Positions 1 through 9,965 of a stretch of DNA of 64,000 nucleotides are shown here, piece by piece. The position numbers and the translations under genes are program-made. The notes beneath the pieces are model-generated. The model was not told the origin of the DNA. It was given only the letters and a program-made list of their open reading frames with translations, and ran no database searches. The stretch spans positions 682,001-746,000 of the forward strand of contig JANFNE010000028.1 in NCBI GenBank assembly GCA_024867545.1, in the 5' to 3' direction. The DNA is from Phytopythium helicoides. Its lineage: Eukaryota; Oomycota; Peronosporomycetes; Pythiales; Pythiaceae. Each line of letters starts with the position of its first letter. Within the stretch, counting starts at the first letter, position 1.

Positions 1-1018
1 TCATCGACAACGCCGTGTTGATTCAGTAGATGTCCCCCACCGGAGCGCGGACCCACGGTGGAAGGCCATTGCGAGCAGGCGACAGGCGTTTCGCCTCGGC
101 GCTAGCTGCGCAGGACGCGTCGACATCAAGAACAACTCCAACATCGTGGTGGCGAAGGAACACCACCACACGGTATCCAGTCTACGCTGTGGACTCAGTG
201 TAGGGTATGCTGGGAGTCCCGTATAGCTCTAGTGGAGAGGGCAGAGGGTAGGAACCTCGGTGAAGCAAGAGCTAACCAATTCGCCTTGCAATTTCATGCG
301 TCTACCGTAGATTTGACGATGGATTCAAAGCTGCGCCACGACCAAGCCCCCTTCAGATATCTCGCCGCTTGGCAATACAAGATTCGCCGAGCCACCTGGC
401 CGCGGATAAGAGGATAGGCGAGCTTCACAGGCTGGGTGTCGCCGCAAAAGTCAGCCGAAAAGGTAGCGTCCAGTTGAGCAGCATCGCTCCCGGTCGTCGA
501 TGTCGTCGTCGGGGGAATCCGGCTGCTCGGAGCTGCGTGGCCATGGATCATGAGCCGGGAAATACGGCCGCTTGGACTCCATCTTGCAAATTCACGACTG
601 AGAGAAGAAAGACTGGGCGTCGAGCGCTGCGGGTTGCACAGCCAGCGAACCGTTCCTCCCAAGGAGGGAACCCTCCATAACGGTCCCATCGAGCCGCTAG
701 GATCTGGTGGAGCGACGTTGTGGAAAGAATTTAGACCTGTGCGTTGGAATCCACGACGCGGCCAATGAGCCCTCGGCGAGCCTTCAAAGTGCCCGAGAAA
801 ATCCAGTCGAGTAGTGTAGTGTCCGTTGAGTCGCCTAGGCAGTCCTCATGACGCTCACGTCCTCGCTGGGTTCCAGGCACTCCATGCTAATGAGAAACAA
901 GCGTGCCATGCAGATACTATCGCACGCAGTCCATGGGGTTATGTCGTAAGATATGACTTTGGGAACCAAGGGGTTAATTGCGGCTCGGACGCCGTTTGAT
1001 CGAGAAATATGAAGTGAC
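1..1018. other. Gene-poor left edge
   Basis: I see no convincing gene here. Open frames on both strands are short, overlap one another and have no recognisable domain or regular codon pattern. The first 29 bases read as an open frame on the plus strand ending at a TAG, which could be the tail of a gene lying to the left, but that is too short to support. Confidence 0.4.
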
Positions 1019-1279
1019 GTGGGCTGCAAAGTGGTGGCAATTTTGAAGCCGCTGTGCATCGTCGAATACGGTGCTGACATCGACTCACCGGGGAACAATG
1101 AGTGGACATCTCTAGCGAGGGATGCGAGCAAAGGGGACTTGGAAGTCATTCGGTATCTCATGGTCCACGGTACAAGCGACGATGGTACGACGGCTTTCAA
1201 TCTCGCCGAAACTAATGGTCATGATACTGTTTCTCAACCACTACAGCATGAACGTGAACTCCAGTGGAAGCTCTTGTAG
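1019..1279 (+). pseudogene. Decayed ankyrin-repeat fragment
   Basis: The translated frame contains pieces of ankyrin repeats: an EYGADIDSPGNN loop, then a helix pair reading ASKGDLEVIRYLMVHG, then DDGTTAFNLAETNGH. These match the G-ADVN, A-GHL-VV-YL and DG-TAL positions seen in the intact ankyrin-kinase protein near 25-29.5 kb. Only about two repeats survive. The first ATG lies inside a repeat, and no kinase or other domain follows before the stop. It looks like a relic of a larger ankyrin gene rather than a gene in use. A single exon of a spliced gene is the alternative, but I found no convincing flanking exons. Confidence 0.45.
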
Positions 1280-1336
1280 TACCAATAGTCTGGCGAGATT
1301 GCGAATTCCAGCGAACGAATCAAAATGCATTCGACC

Positions 1337-2581
1337 TCAATTGTGCTGCTTTTGTTGAGCGATTGCAAAGTCCATCAACACCTGCAGCAAAGGCATGGCG
1401 ACGCGCTGTTCGTATGAGCTTCCTCGCGTCGCGAGTTGTAGTAGAAGGGGATGCAGCTCGGCTGATATCATCATCTGAAGGCTAGCTTCAAGCACTGCGA
1501 GATCCGACAGCACCTCCATCGCCAGGACACGCAACCACTCGGCGCCATCGCGAACGAGCACGACAAGCGGCTCGACGCCTCCATGTGCCAAGATGGCTGC
1601 TTTGCTAGAATCGTCGCTTGCAAGAACCCGGAGCAGCTGCAGTGCATCTCGCTCGTAGAATCCCGCGCGGGTGTGAATGAGCTCAAGTAATACCGGAATA
1701 GCGCCTGCCGCCACCAGCTTCTCTCGGTTCGCAGTGTGGACTCTCGAAAGTTCGACTAGCGCCTTCATCGCCGGAACTTGCTGTGCGTCAGATCCACCCT
1801 TTGTTACTGCTAGTAACGCTTCAATGCCGCCAGCAGCCACAATCACCTCGTGGTTCTCTAGACAACTTGCAAGGCCTTGAAGTGCACGTGCTGCTTCCAC
1901 TCGTTCAAGCGCAGTCCCAGCATGTGTGATATCCACCAGCAAAGGAATGGCTCCGGCAGAAGCGATACATTGTTTGAGCTTGCTTTCGACTCCTATTGCC
2001 AAGTGGGCCAACAGAGCAGCGGCGTGAATTCGGATCGAACTTGGCGTACTGAGCAATACCACACTGAGAGGGATGCACTCAGCGGCGATTATGAGCTCTT
2101 GGTTGACCCGACCGTACGCGATCGTGGACAGCGTCTTCATTCCGATCACCTGCTTTTCCGCATCGTCCGTTTGCACAAGCTGTACCAATTCAGCGACATC
2201 AGCAGCGGACACGGAGAGCGGCGTCAATGAGAAGCTCCACGTCAGTTTTGAGAGTGCTTGTGTCGCGAGGGCTACTTCGCTATCAGTCCCACACCGCAAT
2301 ACTGTTGCCAGAATGCCGATGCCTCCAGCAGAGACGATGGCTGCCACAGAGTCTTGATCATCCGCCAGAAATTTGAGCAACTCGAGAATTTGAGATCGAT
2401 CGTGACCTTCGCCGGTTTGGACAACGCCCAAGAGCACTTCACATCCGTCGGCGCCAACTATCTGCTTGCACGCACCAGGCAGATCGACCGACTTCCGCAA
2501 CAAACTGATGACTTCTTCCCTCACGTCGTAGCCGCCATTGCGAATCTGCCGCACTAGTTCGGCTATGGACATTCCAGACAT
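1337..2581 (-). CDS. Armadillo-repeat protein
   Basis: The protein is 414 aa from the ATG at 2581 (MSGMSIAEL). An upstream GTG-initiated extension to 2692 stays in frame but is closed by a TGA directly before it, so I prefer the ATG. Almost the whole chain is built of ~42-residue ARM-type repeats with the recurring pattern of an AAGGI or AAGAIPVLLELI segment, then helices with ALQLLRVLAS or AARALQGLAS. Such superhelical repeats are protein-binding scaffolds, and no catalytic domain is present. In oomycetes ARM arrays often sit behind ankyrin or other N-terminal parts, so missing upstream exons are possible. A 21-base sequence at 2704-2724, shared with the neighbouring START-like gene, lies upstream. 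The partner and pathway are unknown. Confidence 0.7.
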   Translation of the reverse strand: MSGMSIAELVRQIRNGGYDVREEVISLLRKSVDLPGACKQIVGADGCEVLLGVVQTGEGHDRSQILELLKFLADDQDSVAAIVSAGGIGILATVLRCGTDSEVALATQALSKLTWSFSLTPLSVSAADVAELVQLVQTDDAEKQVIGMKTLSTIAYGRVNQELIIAAECIPLSVVLLSTPSSIRIHAAALLAHLAIGVESKLKQCIASAGAIPLLVDITHAGTALERVEAARALQGLASCLENHEVIVAAGGIEALLAVTKGGSDAQQVPAMKALVELSRVHTANREKLVAAGAIPVLLELIHTRAGFYERDALQLLRVLASDDSSKAAILAHGGVEPLVVLVRDGAEWLRVLAMEVLSDLAVLEASLQMMISAELHPLLLQLATRGSSYEQRVAMPLLQVLMDFAIAQQKQHN

Positions 2582-2703
2582 TAGAGTTGTGACCGAAGAC
2601 TTCTCGCAAGAGGTTGCTGATTGAGAAGCGTTGCGATGGTTTTTCGCTATTGCTGGAAGTGCGTCGGTGCGCGCTTCAACTTGCACCTTCACTCAGATGG
2701 AAG

Positions 2704-2724
2704 CACCTTCACTCTCGCAAAAAG
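2704..2724 (-). repeat. 21-bp shared element, copy 1
   Basis: An identical 21-mer occurs at 4393-4413 in the same orientation, in each case upstream of the ATG of a minus-strand gene (ARM protein and START-like protein). Similarity continues a few bases each side with single-base gaps. It could be a promoter element or a scrap of duplicated coding sequence. Confidence 0.5.
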
Positions 2725-2918
2725 CAGCTTGACGGCTTTGATTGATTTCATTTGGATGTCGTGCAGCTCCTTCAGCCCTTCGTTCACCAGACAAGCTCTT
2801 AAATGCAGTTACCATGAGCGCGCATGTTTGAGATGGGAGTACAGATCAAAAGCACTAGCAGATCGCTCGACATTCAAATAATCACAGAATGGAAAACATC
2901 GTGACCAAGGTGGGCTCA

Positions 2919-4342
2919 TCATGTTGCACTGGCTCCAAACAGCTGCCTCATGAGCAGTTCCTCGATCACTTCAATCTCCCCATTCATGGTGGACAGCATG
3001 TGCACCTTGCCCAGATCGATGAAAGGCTCAAAGAGTTTGGCTGAGCATGCAGAAGTGCAATCCACGTTCAGTCCTTGCAAACTCCAATAGGACTCAATCA
3101 CAGTAGTTTGATCGCCGGTTGGCAGCACCTCACCCCGCCTCAGAACGCGCACAGTCGTCGTTAAAGCCTTGAGTCCAAGTGTTGCATCGTTGACAACGAG
3201 CCTCGGTTCCGTCAGTGACAAAGTTACCAACACGGTGCAATCCTCGCGCTCAAATTTGCGCGACGCCATACAAAGCGTCTGCTTCAAATTGAACTCTTCG
3301 TTGTGTATTGACAGCAGCAGCTGTAGCGTATCGCCATGGAGACCGACAAGCTGTTGGGTCAAGGTCACGCCACGAGTGTTAGAGGCACTTACAAGTGCGG
3401 CACAAAGTTAACGGCATATACCTTGAAGTACTCTTTTGCTGGATGAAGCAGATGCGGATTCGCCAGATGCGTCCACAATGTATGCTCAACAGATTTCACG
3501 TCGAACGGGAGAATGTTGGACTGGATCGCTTCGAACTTCATGTCCTTCAGCGTACTCTCTCGAGTCGAAAGCACGCGCCGACCTGGGCACGGCAGCTCGC
3601 TCATCCGCGACCGCGTCCAGAGATCGTTGAGCTGAGCGTACGAGGGTGTCAGGAGCTGCAGCAGGAACTCGAAAGCCTCTTCACGGTCGTGGCCGAACGG
3701 CGTCTCTCGCCGGATCCTCTCCCCAATGTACCGCTGGACCTGCGCGTCTATCTCCTGCTCAGCAGCATGTAAACAACGATGTCCAGGTAGCACAGAGGAA
3801 ATGAAACGCAAAGACGGTACCTGTCTGTGGGGCCTCCTCTTGGCGAGCCTCACCATGCTGCGCAGATGCTGATGCTGCACCTGCACGAGCTTCCTCAGTA
3901 GCTCGTTGTCCTTGTGCGCGGCCTCGCGCATCCGCAGCTGTTTGTCCGCCACGGCCTCCCACACGCCTCTGGTCCGTCCGGAGCAGCGTCTGACCGCCAC
4001 CGCTCCCCTCGCTCGGTCTCGAGCCTCCAGCAGCTCGAGCGAGAGCCTCTCGACCTCCTCGCGCAGCCGCTCGACCTCCTGCTTGCCGGACTCGCGCCGC
4101 CTCCGCTTGCATTGCGCGTTGCAGGTCTCCCGCTTGTCGCGCTGCTCCACCGCTTGGCCCGTCGCCAGCGCGCTGCCACTCGAGCTCTGGGGATCGCCTG
4201 ACGCCCGCGACTGCGGCTGGAGCGACTCCAGCTCCAGCTCCAGCGCCACCAGCTCCAGGTCCGCCACGTCTGCGTCCGTCAGCGGCGCCAGCGGCTCCAG
4301 CGTCGGCTCCATCGGCTCCATCGGCTCCATCGGCGACGTCAT
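2919..4342 (-). CDS. bZIP/START-type (M96-like) protein, spliced
   Basis: The predicted product is about 434 aa. The N-terminal ~60 residues are acidic and repetitive (MEPMEPMEP, then LELVALELELESL). A short basic and leucine-rich segment follows (QCKRRRRESGKQEVERLREEV), like the basic-coiled region of oomycete START proteins. The rest resembles the START-like fold of the M96 mating-specific family. Exons are 4342-3821, 3754-3404 and 3350-2919. The first intron (3755-3820) has GTACCG and CAG ends and a length divisible by three. The second junction is uncertain: the strong GTAAGT donor at 3392 is out of phase with the CAG acceptor at 3351, while a weaker GTGCCG donor at 3403 is in phase. Start choice: ATG at 4342; the frame is open further upstream to 4534. 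Function is unproven, and family assignment rests on architecture. Confidence 0.55.
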
Positions 4343-4392
4343 GAGGACGCTGACGTACGGGTGTGTGGGCCACGTCAGAGGAGAGTCGGAGC

Positions 4393-4413
4393 CACCTTCA
4401 CTCTCGCAAAAAG
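4393..4413 (-). repeat. 21-bp shared element, copy 2
   Basis: Identical to the element at 2704-2724. It lies about 50 bases upstream of the preferred ATG of the START-like gene, inside the longer open frame that extends to 4534. If that longer frame is translated, the element encodes part of a PFCESEGGS stretch. Confidence 0.5.
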
Positions 4414-4599
4414 GCAACTTGCTGCACGCACTCTGCGTTGAAGACGAGGTATCCAACGCGTGATGGCGAGCTGAGCTCGTCCTCATGGCGTTTGCAGAAG
4501 GAAGCAGAGGAGAGTTCAAAGACCCTAATATCATGGCAATGGGTTCGAGGGTGAGAGCAAGGAGGAGGCGCTACTTGGAGCCGCGGAATTCGGATAAGT

Positions 4600-5090
4600 G
4601 AAGAAGACCATCGAGCAGACAGACCACAACGCTGTAGAGAACGACGGGTGCTCTGCGTTGGTGCAGGTGGTGAGTAAAAGGCACACAGTCGTCGCTGACT
4701 TCCTTGCTGTAAAGCTAGCCATCATCTAAAACGTTGATAGCGATAACGGACCGACAGCATTGCTGTGAGTCACGACGGGAAGGCTGCTGACAACGACGGA
4801 TGAGCAGCATTCGTATGGACTGCGAGCACGGACCACGCGAGTGTCATCCTGCCACTTATGAATAGTGATGCAAATGTAAAAGCTTCCGATATCGACACGT
4901 TCACAGCTTTGAGGCACGCAGCAAGCAAAGGCCACTTGAACGCTGACGAGTACCTTTTACTCCGTAGCTATTACGGTGAAGTAAAGACGACCTGTCAATC
5001 CTCCGTGGAAAGTGGGAGCTCAAGCATCGATCGGTGTCTCCATGATTGTGTTGTGGGTGTAGATGCATATGAGGAGGAAGAGGAATGAAC
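4600..5090 (+). pseudogene. Decayed ankyrin-repeat gene
   Basis: Three ankyrin-like pieces can be read in different frames. Around 4640-4730 an NDGCSALVQVVSKRH segment is followed by a TAA stop. Around 4735-4765 an NVDSDNGPTALL segment is followed by a TGA. At 4858-4960 an NSDANVKASDIDTFTALRH segment and ASKGHLNADEYLL resemble a repeat boundary and helix pair. The frame changes and stops show loss of function. Together with the fragment near 1.0-1.3 kb it suggests that ankyrin genes related to the intact one at 25-29.5 kb once occupied this end of the window. Confidence 0.5.
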
Positions 5091-5119
5091 AAACACCAGG
5101 GTCTTTATTGCATGTCGTT

Positions 5120-5755
5120 CTATGCTTGGCGATTTGTCGTATCATCTAGCGCAAGTGGCGCCAGCAGGTCGGTGCCTGTATCGAGCGGCGCTGTGTGGAA
5201 CAGCAGTTGCGCGACCATGGCGGCGTAGCAACGAGCGATAGCGTAGGTGTTGTAAAGATTGTCGTTAGTGCGCACCGCTAGCTGATGGTGGCCTTGTGAC
5301 TTCTGCGAGCGGTATGAGTGATGCTGACGCAGCAATGTGACGGTGGAGCTCGATGCTCGGTGCTGATGCCAGCACAGTCTGTGAGCTCGTATGACGGTAT
5401 TTGGCTTAGTGTTGCTATGGCTTTGTCCCTTCGTTTCAAACGCCGTCCGAAGCGTGCACATCTATCTATTGTAGTTCATGTGAGCCAGCTTCACGACGAC
5501 GGGCCCTCACATTCAACAGTGTTACATGTAGTCAGTGAACATTTTGAATCCGCTCGCACCTCGCACTTGAAGCTCTCGTCGTTTGAACCACACTATCACG
5601 TAACACACATAAAGTTGAAGTTGTCCTTTCATGTGCACAAGTCTCACTTGACTCGCTTGAGCTCCTGGAGCATTCGAGTGGGCCTGACTACTTGCAGCCA
5701 CCGCCAGTCGACGCAGCAACATGGAGCGCGTCGCCTGCCATGCCTCGTTGCTCAC
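5120..5755 (-). CDS. Possible small spliced gene, unknown
   Basis: A weak candidate. The last exon (about 5120-5330) ends in a plausible coding stretch (NDNLYNTYAIARCYAAMVAQ) followed closely by an AATAAA polyadenylation-type signal at about 5104-5109 on the same strand. A possible first exon begins with an ATG at 5755 (MSNEAWQATRSMLLRRLAV). I could not find a clean pair of splice sites joining them, and the middle of the region reads poorly. No domain is recognised. A non-coding or single-exon transcript is equally possible. The rest of 5756-6393 is the upstream region of the CLC gene, with no gene that I can support. Confidence 0.25.
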
Positions 5756-6393
5756 AAAACGGTTGCTATATTCGTGGACATTTGGCGGTGCGGCACGGCA
5801 TAACCCGAGAAAAAATGCCCGCAGCCATCAATCCATTAAGAGGAGGCAGTCGGCACAGAAAAGTCGTCTTCGGCAAGCAGTGAGGTCCTTACATGTACAA
5901 GATACCGTGTCTGAAGTCTGAAGTTCGTCAGCGCCGTGAGAAGGCAGAGAGGTCACGTCCGCGAAAGACCTAGGAGAGTTGCGTCCTGAATCCAGGCCAC
6001 TCTCCAGTGTTCAATGGAAAGCTCCGCCAATTCAGCTCCGGAGCCCTCGCCTTCCTCGAGCGGTCATCCAACCCCACCAGCACCACCACCACCACGTCAA
6101 TGCCCCAAACCAGCCGCAAATGTCTCGATGGCATTTTTTTCGCAGCTGACCATGTGGTGACGCGCCGCGGCTTTCCCCACCAATCACCGCCACTGCAGCC
6201 ATCTCTCCGCTCTACCACTGGCCAAAATGGTGTAAATACCAAAATTTTCGCGAATCGTCGGCGCCCAACGCCGCTGACGCGCCGACCAGATGCGCTCCTG
6301 CCTGCGCCGGTACCGTACCGTAGGTGGCGCGGCATCTTCCGCTCCGGGCGCTCGCTGCCGCACTCCTCAACCGGCCGGCCGCCTCCCACTGCC

Positions 6394-9300
6394 ATGGACG
6401 ACCACGCGCTCGCGCCGCCGCCACCCGCGGCCGCCATGGACCCCACTGTGGACGCTGTGGACGCTGCGGACCCCACTGTGGACGCTGTGGACGCTGTGGA
6501 CGCTGTGGACCCCACTGTGGACGCTGTGGACGCGTCCGCCACGAGCAGCTCAAGCGGCAACGCGAGTCCGCGCGCTGCGGACGCCACCACCGACGAGCCG
6601 GACAAGGACTCGGACGAGCCCGAGGCCGAGGCCGAGGCCGCCAAGCCGCTGGGCCCCGCCATCTCGGTGACACCCGTGGACAACCAGCGAACGGACGAGG
6701 GCGGCGCGGACGCGGACGAGGACGACGCGGACGAGCACCGGCCGCTGATGGACGTGACGGACGCCGTGCCGCTGGTCGCCACATGCTTCTCGCCCTCGCT
6801 GCGCTCGCCGTCGTCCGTCCTGCGCTCGCCGGCCGCGCGCTTCCACGCCAACTACCAGACGCAGGCGCCCGTCCATCACGGCGGCCACACGCCACACACG
6901 CCCACTCTGCGGCCGCATACGGCGGCCCGCGAGTACTCGACGCTGCTGTCATCGGGCTTCCCGCGCACGCACTCGTTCCCCAGCGATCTGTACTCGGGCG
7001 CGCGCTTCTCGCGCTTTGAGATTGAGGAGGCGCTGCGCGCCAAGAACGGCTCGAGCTCACTGCTCGAGTGGCTCAAGGGCAGCGGTCGCGGCCGCGGGTG
7101 GTTCTCGAGCTCCCAGTGGATGCAGGAGAGGAGGCAGCGGGAGGCCGAGCGCGCCGACCTCGCCAAGAAGGCCAAGGCCCAACACCTTGAGAGCTTCGAC
7201 TACGACTTCTTCGAGTCGCGCGTCAACCTCGAGCACGACTACGAGCAGAGCGAGCAGGAGATCCGCGCACTCAACATCGGCCGCTGGGTCATGACCTTCG
7301 GCATCGGACTCTGCACAGCCTTTGTGGCCTGTTTCGTCGAGACCATGACCGGTAGGCTCTCCAGTTTCCGCACCAGCACCATGGAGGCCTTCGTCGCTAT
7401 GGAGGACGACGGCAAGTACCCCTTTGGCACAGGCTTTGCCGTTTACGCGGCTATTAGCGTGGCCTTCGTATCTGTCGCCAGCTACTGCGTCGCCATCCTG
7501 TGCCCCGTGGCCGGCGGATCCGGTATCTCCGAGATCAAGTGCACGCTCAACGGCATCAAGATCCACCGCGTTGTGCGTATCAAGACGCTCGTATGCAAAG
7601 CCTTCGGCATCCTCTTCTCCGTCTCGGGCGGCCTACCGTGCGGCAAGGAGGGCCCCATGATCCACTCGGGAGCTGTCATCGGCGCCGGTCTGTCTCAGGG
7701 CAAGTCGTCTAGCTTTGGCCTCGACACAAGCTGGACCAAATTCAAGGGCTTCCGCAATGACAAGGAGAAGCGAGACTTCATCTCATGTGGTGCGGCTGCA
7801 GGTGTGGCCGCTGCTTTCGGAGCACCGATCGGCGGCGTGCTCTTTGCGCTCGAGGAAGGCGCTTCGTTCTGGCACCAGAACCTCACGTGGAGAACCTTCT
7901 TCTGCGCCATGGTTTCGGCCTTCGTGTTCAACATCTTTGTGTCCTACAAGGAGGTTTCAGGCGACAACGACGAGGCCAGCCCCGATGGACACATTGACAT
8001 TGGCGGCATGATGGGCACGCAGCAGGGTACATTTTCGTTCGGCTCATTTGTGGTCAGCAAGTCTTACGACGTGCTCGACGTGCCAATCTTCATCCTTATG
8101 GGCATGGTCGGCGGCCTCTTTGGCGCCGTCTTCAACGGGTGCAACACCGTGATTACCAAGCTTCGCATGCGTTTCGTCATGGGCAAGTGGGCTCGATTCT
8201 CAGAGGCGCTGTTCATCGCAGCGTGCATGGCCGGCGCGAGCTTTTGGCTTTCGTACTGGTTTGGCGAGTGCCGCGACGTCGGTGGCCCGTACAAGGATTC
8301 GCTCTCTCGCTTCTACTGTCCCGAGGGTCAGTACAACGACCTCGCATCGCTATTCACCGTGTCGTACCAGACGTCCATGAAGCAGCTGCTCCACTTCACC
8401 GGTGACGCGAGCTTCTCCACAATGTCTCTATGCATGTTCTTCTCAGTCTTCTACGTGTTTGCGTGCTGGACGTACGGCATTGCGGTGCCTTCGGGTCTGT
8501 TCGTACCTAGTCTGCTGGCTGGCGCGGCGTACGGTCGTATCTGTGTGCTGATTCTTCACACGATCGGCTTTCCCGTCGGTGCTCAAGACGGCATGTTTGC
8601 GCTTATCGGTGCTGCGTGCATGCTTGGTGGCATGGCTCGTATGACGATCTCGCTGACGGTAATCATCCTCGAGTGCACGGGCGTAATCGAGTGGGGTCTG
8701 CCGATTATGGTTGCGCTCATGGCGGCGCGCTGGGTCGGCAACTCGTTCAACGAGGGTCTGTACGATATTCACATCCACCTCAAGCACCTGCCGTTCCTCG
8801 AGTACGACCCGCCATATTACGCCCGATTCCTTCGCGCCGAGAACATCATGAGTCACCCGCCGACGTGCGTGCCGCAAATTGCCAAGGTCGGCGACATCTA
8901 CGACATTCTGATGGCCAGCAACCACGCAGGTTTCCCGGTGGTTGTGCCTCCACGGGGTGAAGACGACGATGTTGTGGAGGACCGCAAGACGCGGCGGATG
9001 AAGGCCAAGGCTGCGCGTGACGGCGTTGACTTTCAGATGGCTCTGGATCGCCGTCGCAAGGCAGCCAAGACTCAACGAGCCCCGCTCAAGTACGCAGGTC
9101 TCATCTACCGACGCCACTTGTGTGTGCTGCTGCAGCGCAAGGATTTTTTCATCGACAAGCCTGTTCCTTTCACGCGCAAGCCTGCGGGAGAAACGACGCT
9201 GCTGTACAACGACCAGGTCAGTGGGGTTTTTTTTATCTTGTTGCGACACTGATGTTGGTGGCGAGAGGCGCTTACGTTGACTCTTGTGTGGTGCTGTAGT

Positions 9301-9769
9301 ATGCTCTGTCGTACCGCGACATTGAGAGTAACTATCCGCGGTACCCAAAGATCCAGGACATCAAGCTCGACGAGGACGAGCGCGACCTGTGGATGGACTT
9401 GACGCCTTACATGAACCCAACGCCGCATACGGTGCAAGACCAGACGCCAGTGCCACGCACGTTCCGTCTCTTCCGATCTCTTGGTCTTCGCCACATTGTA
9501 CGTTTGGCACGGGGTCAATTGTCAATTCCAACCATGTGCTGACAATCCGACCACTTGTGGCTCTGCAGACTGTTCTAAACCGGCGCAATGAGGTCCGTGG
9601 CGTCATCACACGCAAGGACCTTACGCCGTCACATCTCAAGTTCTGTCTCGAGTCGCTCAGCGAGGCCGAAAAGTTGCGCATCCAAGGATACTTCCAACGC
9701 GACCGCGCCGGCTCAGAGCGCTTCGAGGACGTCGAGAAAACGCTGCTCAAGATCGTCGACAACTCGTAA
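6394..9769 (+). CDS. CLC-7-like chloride/proton exchanger
   Basis: Three exons (6394-9216, 9300-9497, 9569-9769) join in phase to give 1073 aa. The ATG at 6394 (MDDHALAPPP) is preferred; the frame is open upstream to 6007 but reads like 5' leader. A ~300-residue acidic cytosolic N-terminus is followed by the CLC membrane core. Selectivity-filter motifs are GSGIS (375-379), GKEGP with the gating glutamate (E419) and GLFVP (701-705). LEEGASFW carries the proton-transfer glutamate position (E487/E488), as in CLC-6/7 exchangers. Serine rather than proline in GSGIS is the chloride-type filter. Two CBS domains close the protein (about 815-860 and 960-1010); the second is rebuilt only after removing the two introns. 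Likely location is the vacuole or another acidic endomembrane. Substrate and location are inferred from family. Confidence 0.92.
6436..6534 (+). repeat. 9-bp/12-bp minisatellite in CLC N-terminus
   Basis: Short in-frame repeats alternate a GTGGACGCT 9-mer (Val-Asp-Ala) with a GACCCCACTGTG spacer (Asp-Pro-Thr-Val), giving a D-P-T-V-D-A-V-D-A type run near residues 15-47 of the exchanger. All units are multiples of three, so length change keeps the frame. Confidence 0.8.
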
Positions 9770-9965
9770 GTCGTATCCATAGAGAAAACCTTCAAGCTGT
9801 CTCGCTTTATGTGGGCAGTGTTCGTGTGAAAATTCAAGGAGAACATTTTAGTGTTCATGAAAACTCGTGTCACCAATTCTTTCATGCATCAATTGTGCCC
9901 ACCGTTTTATCCGATGCAAATTTAGCCGCATCGCCAGTGCATACTGCAACTGGAGACTTTCCAGC

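Noticed and set aside
5318..5803. 161-aa plus-strand open frame
   Set aside because: His/Ser-rich without structure and antisense to a slightly better minus-strand candidate with a polyadenylation-type signal.
8443..9348. 301-aa minus-strand open frame
   Set aside because: Antisense to CLC transmembrane and CBS coding sequence, with no recognisable domain.
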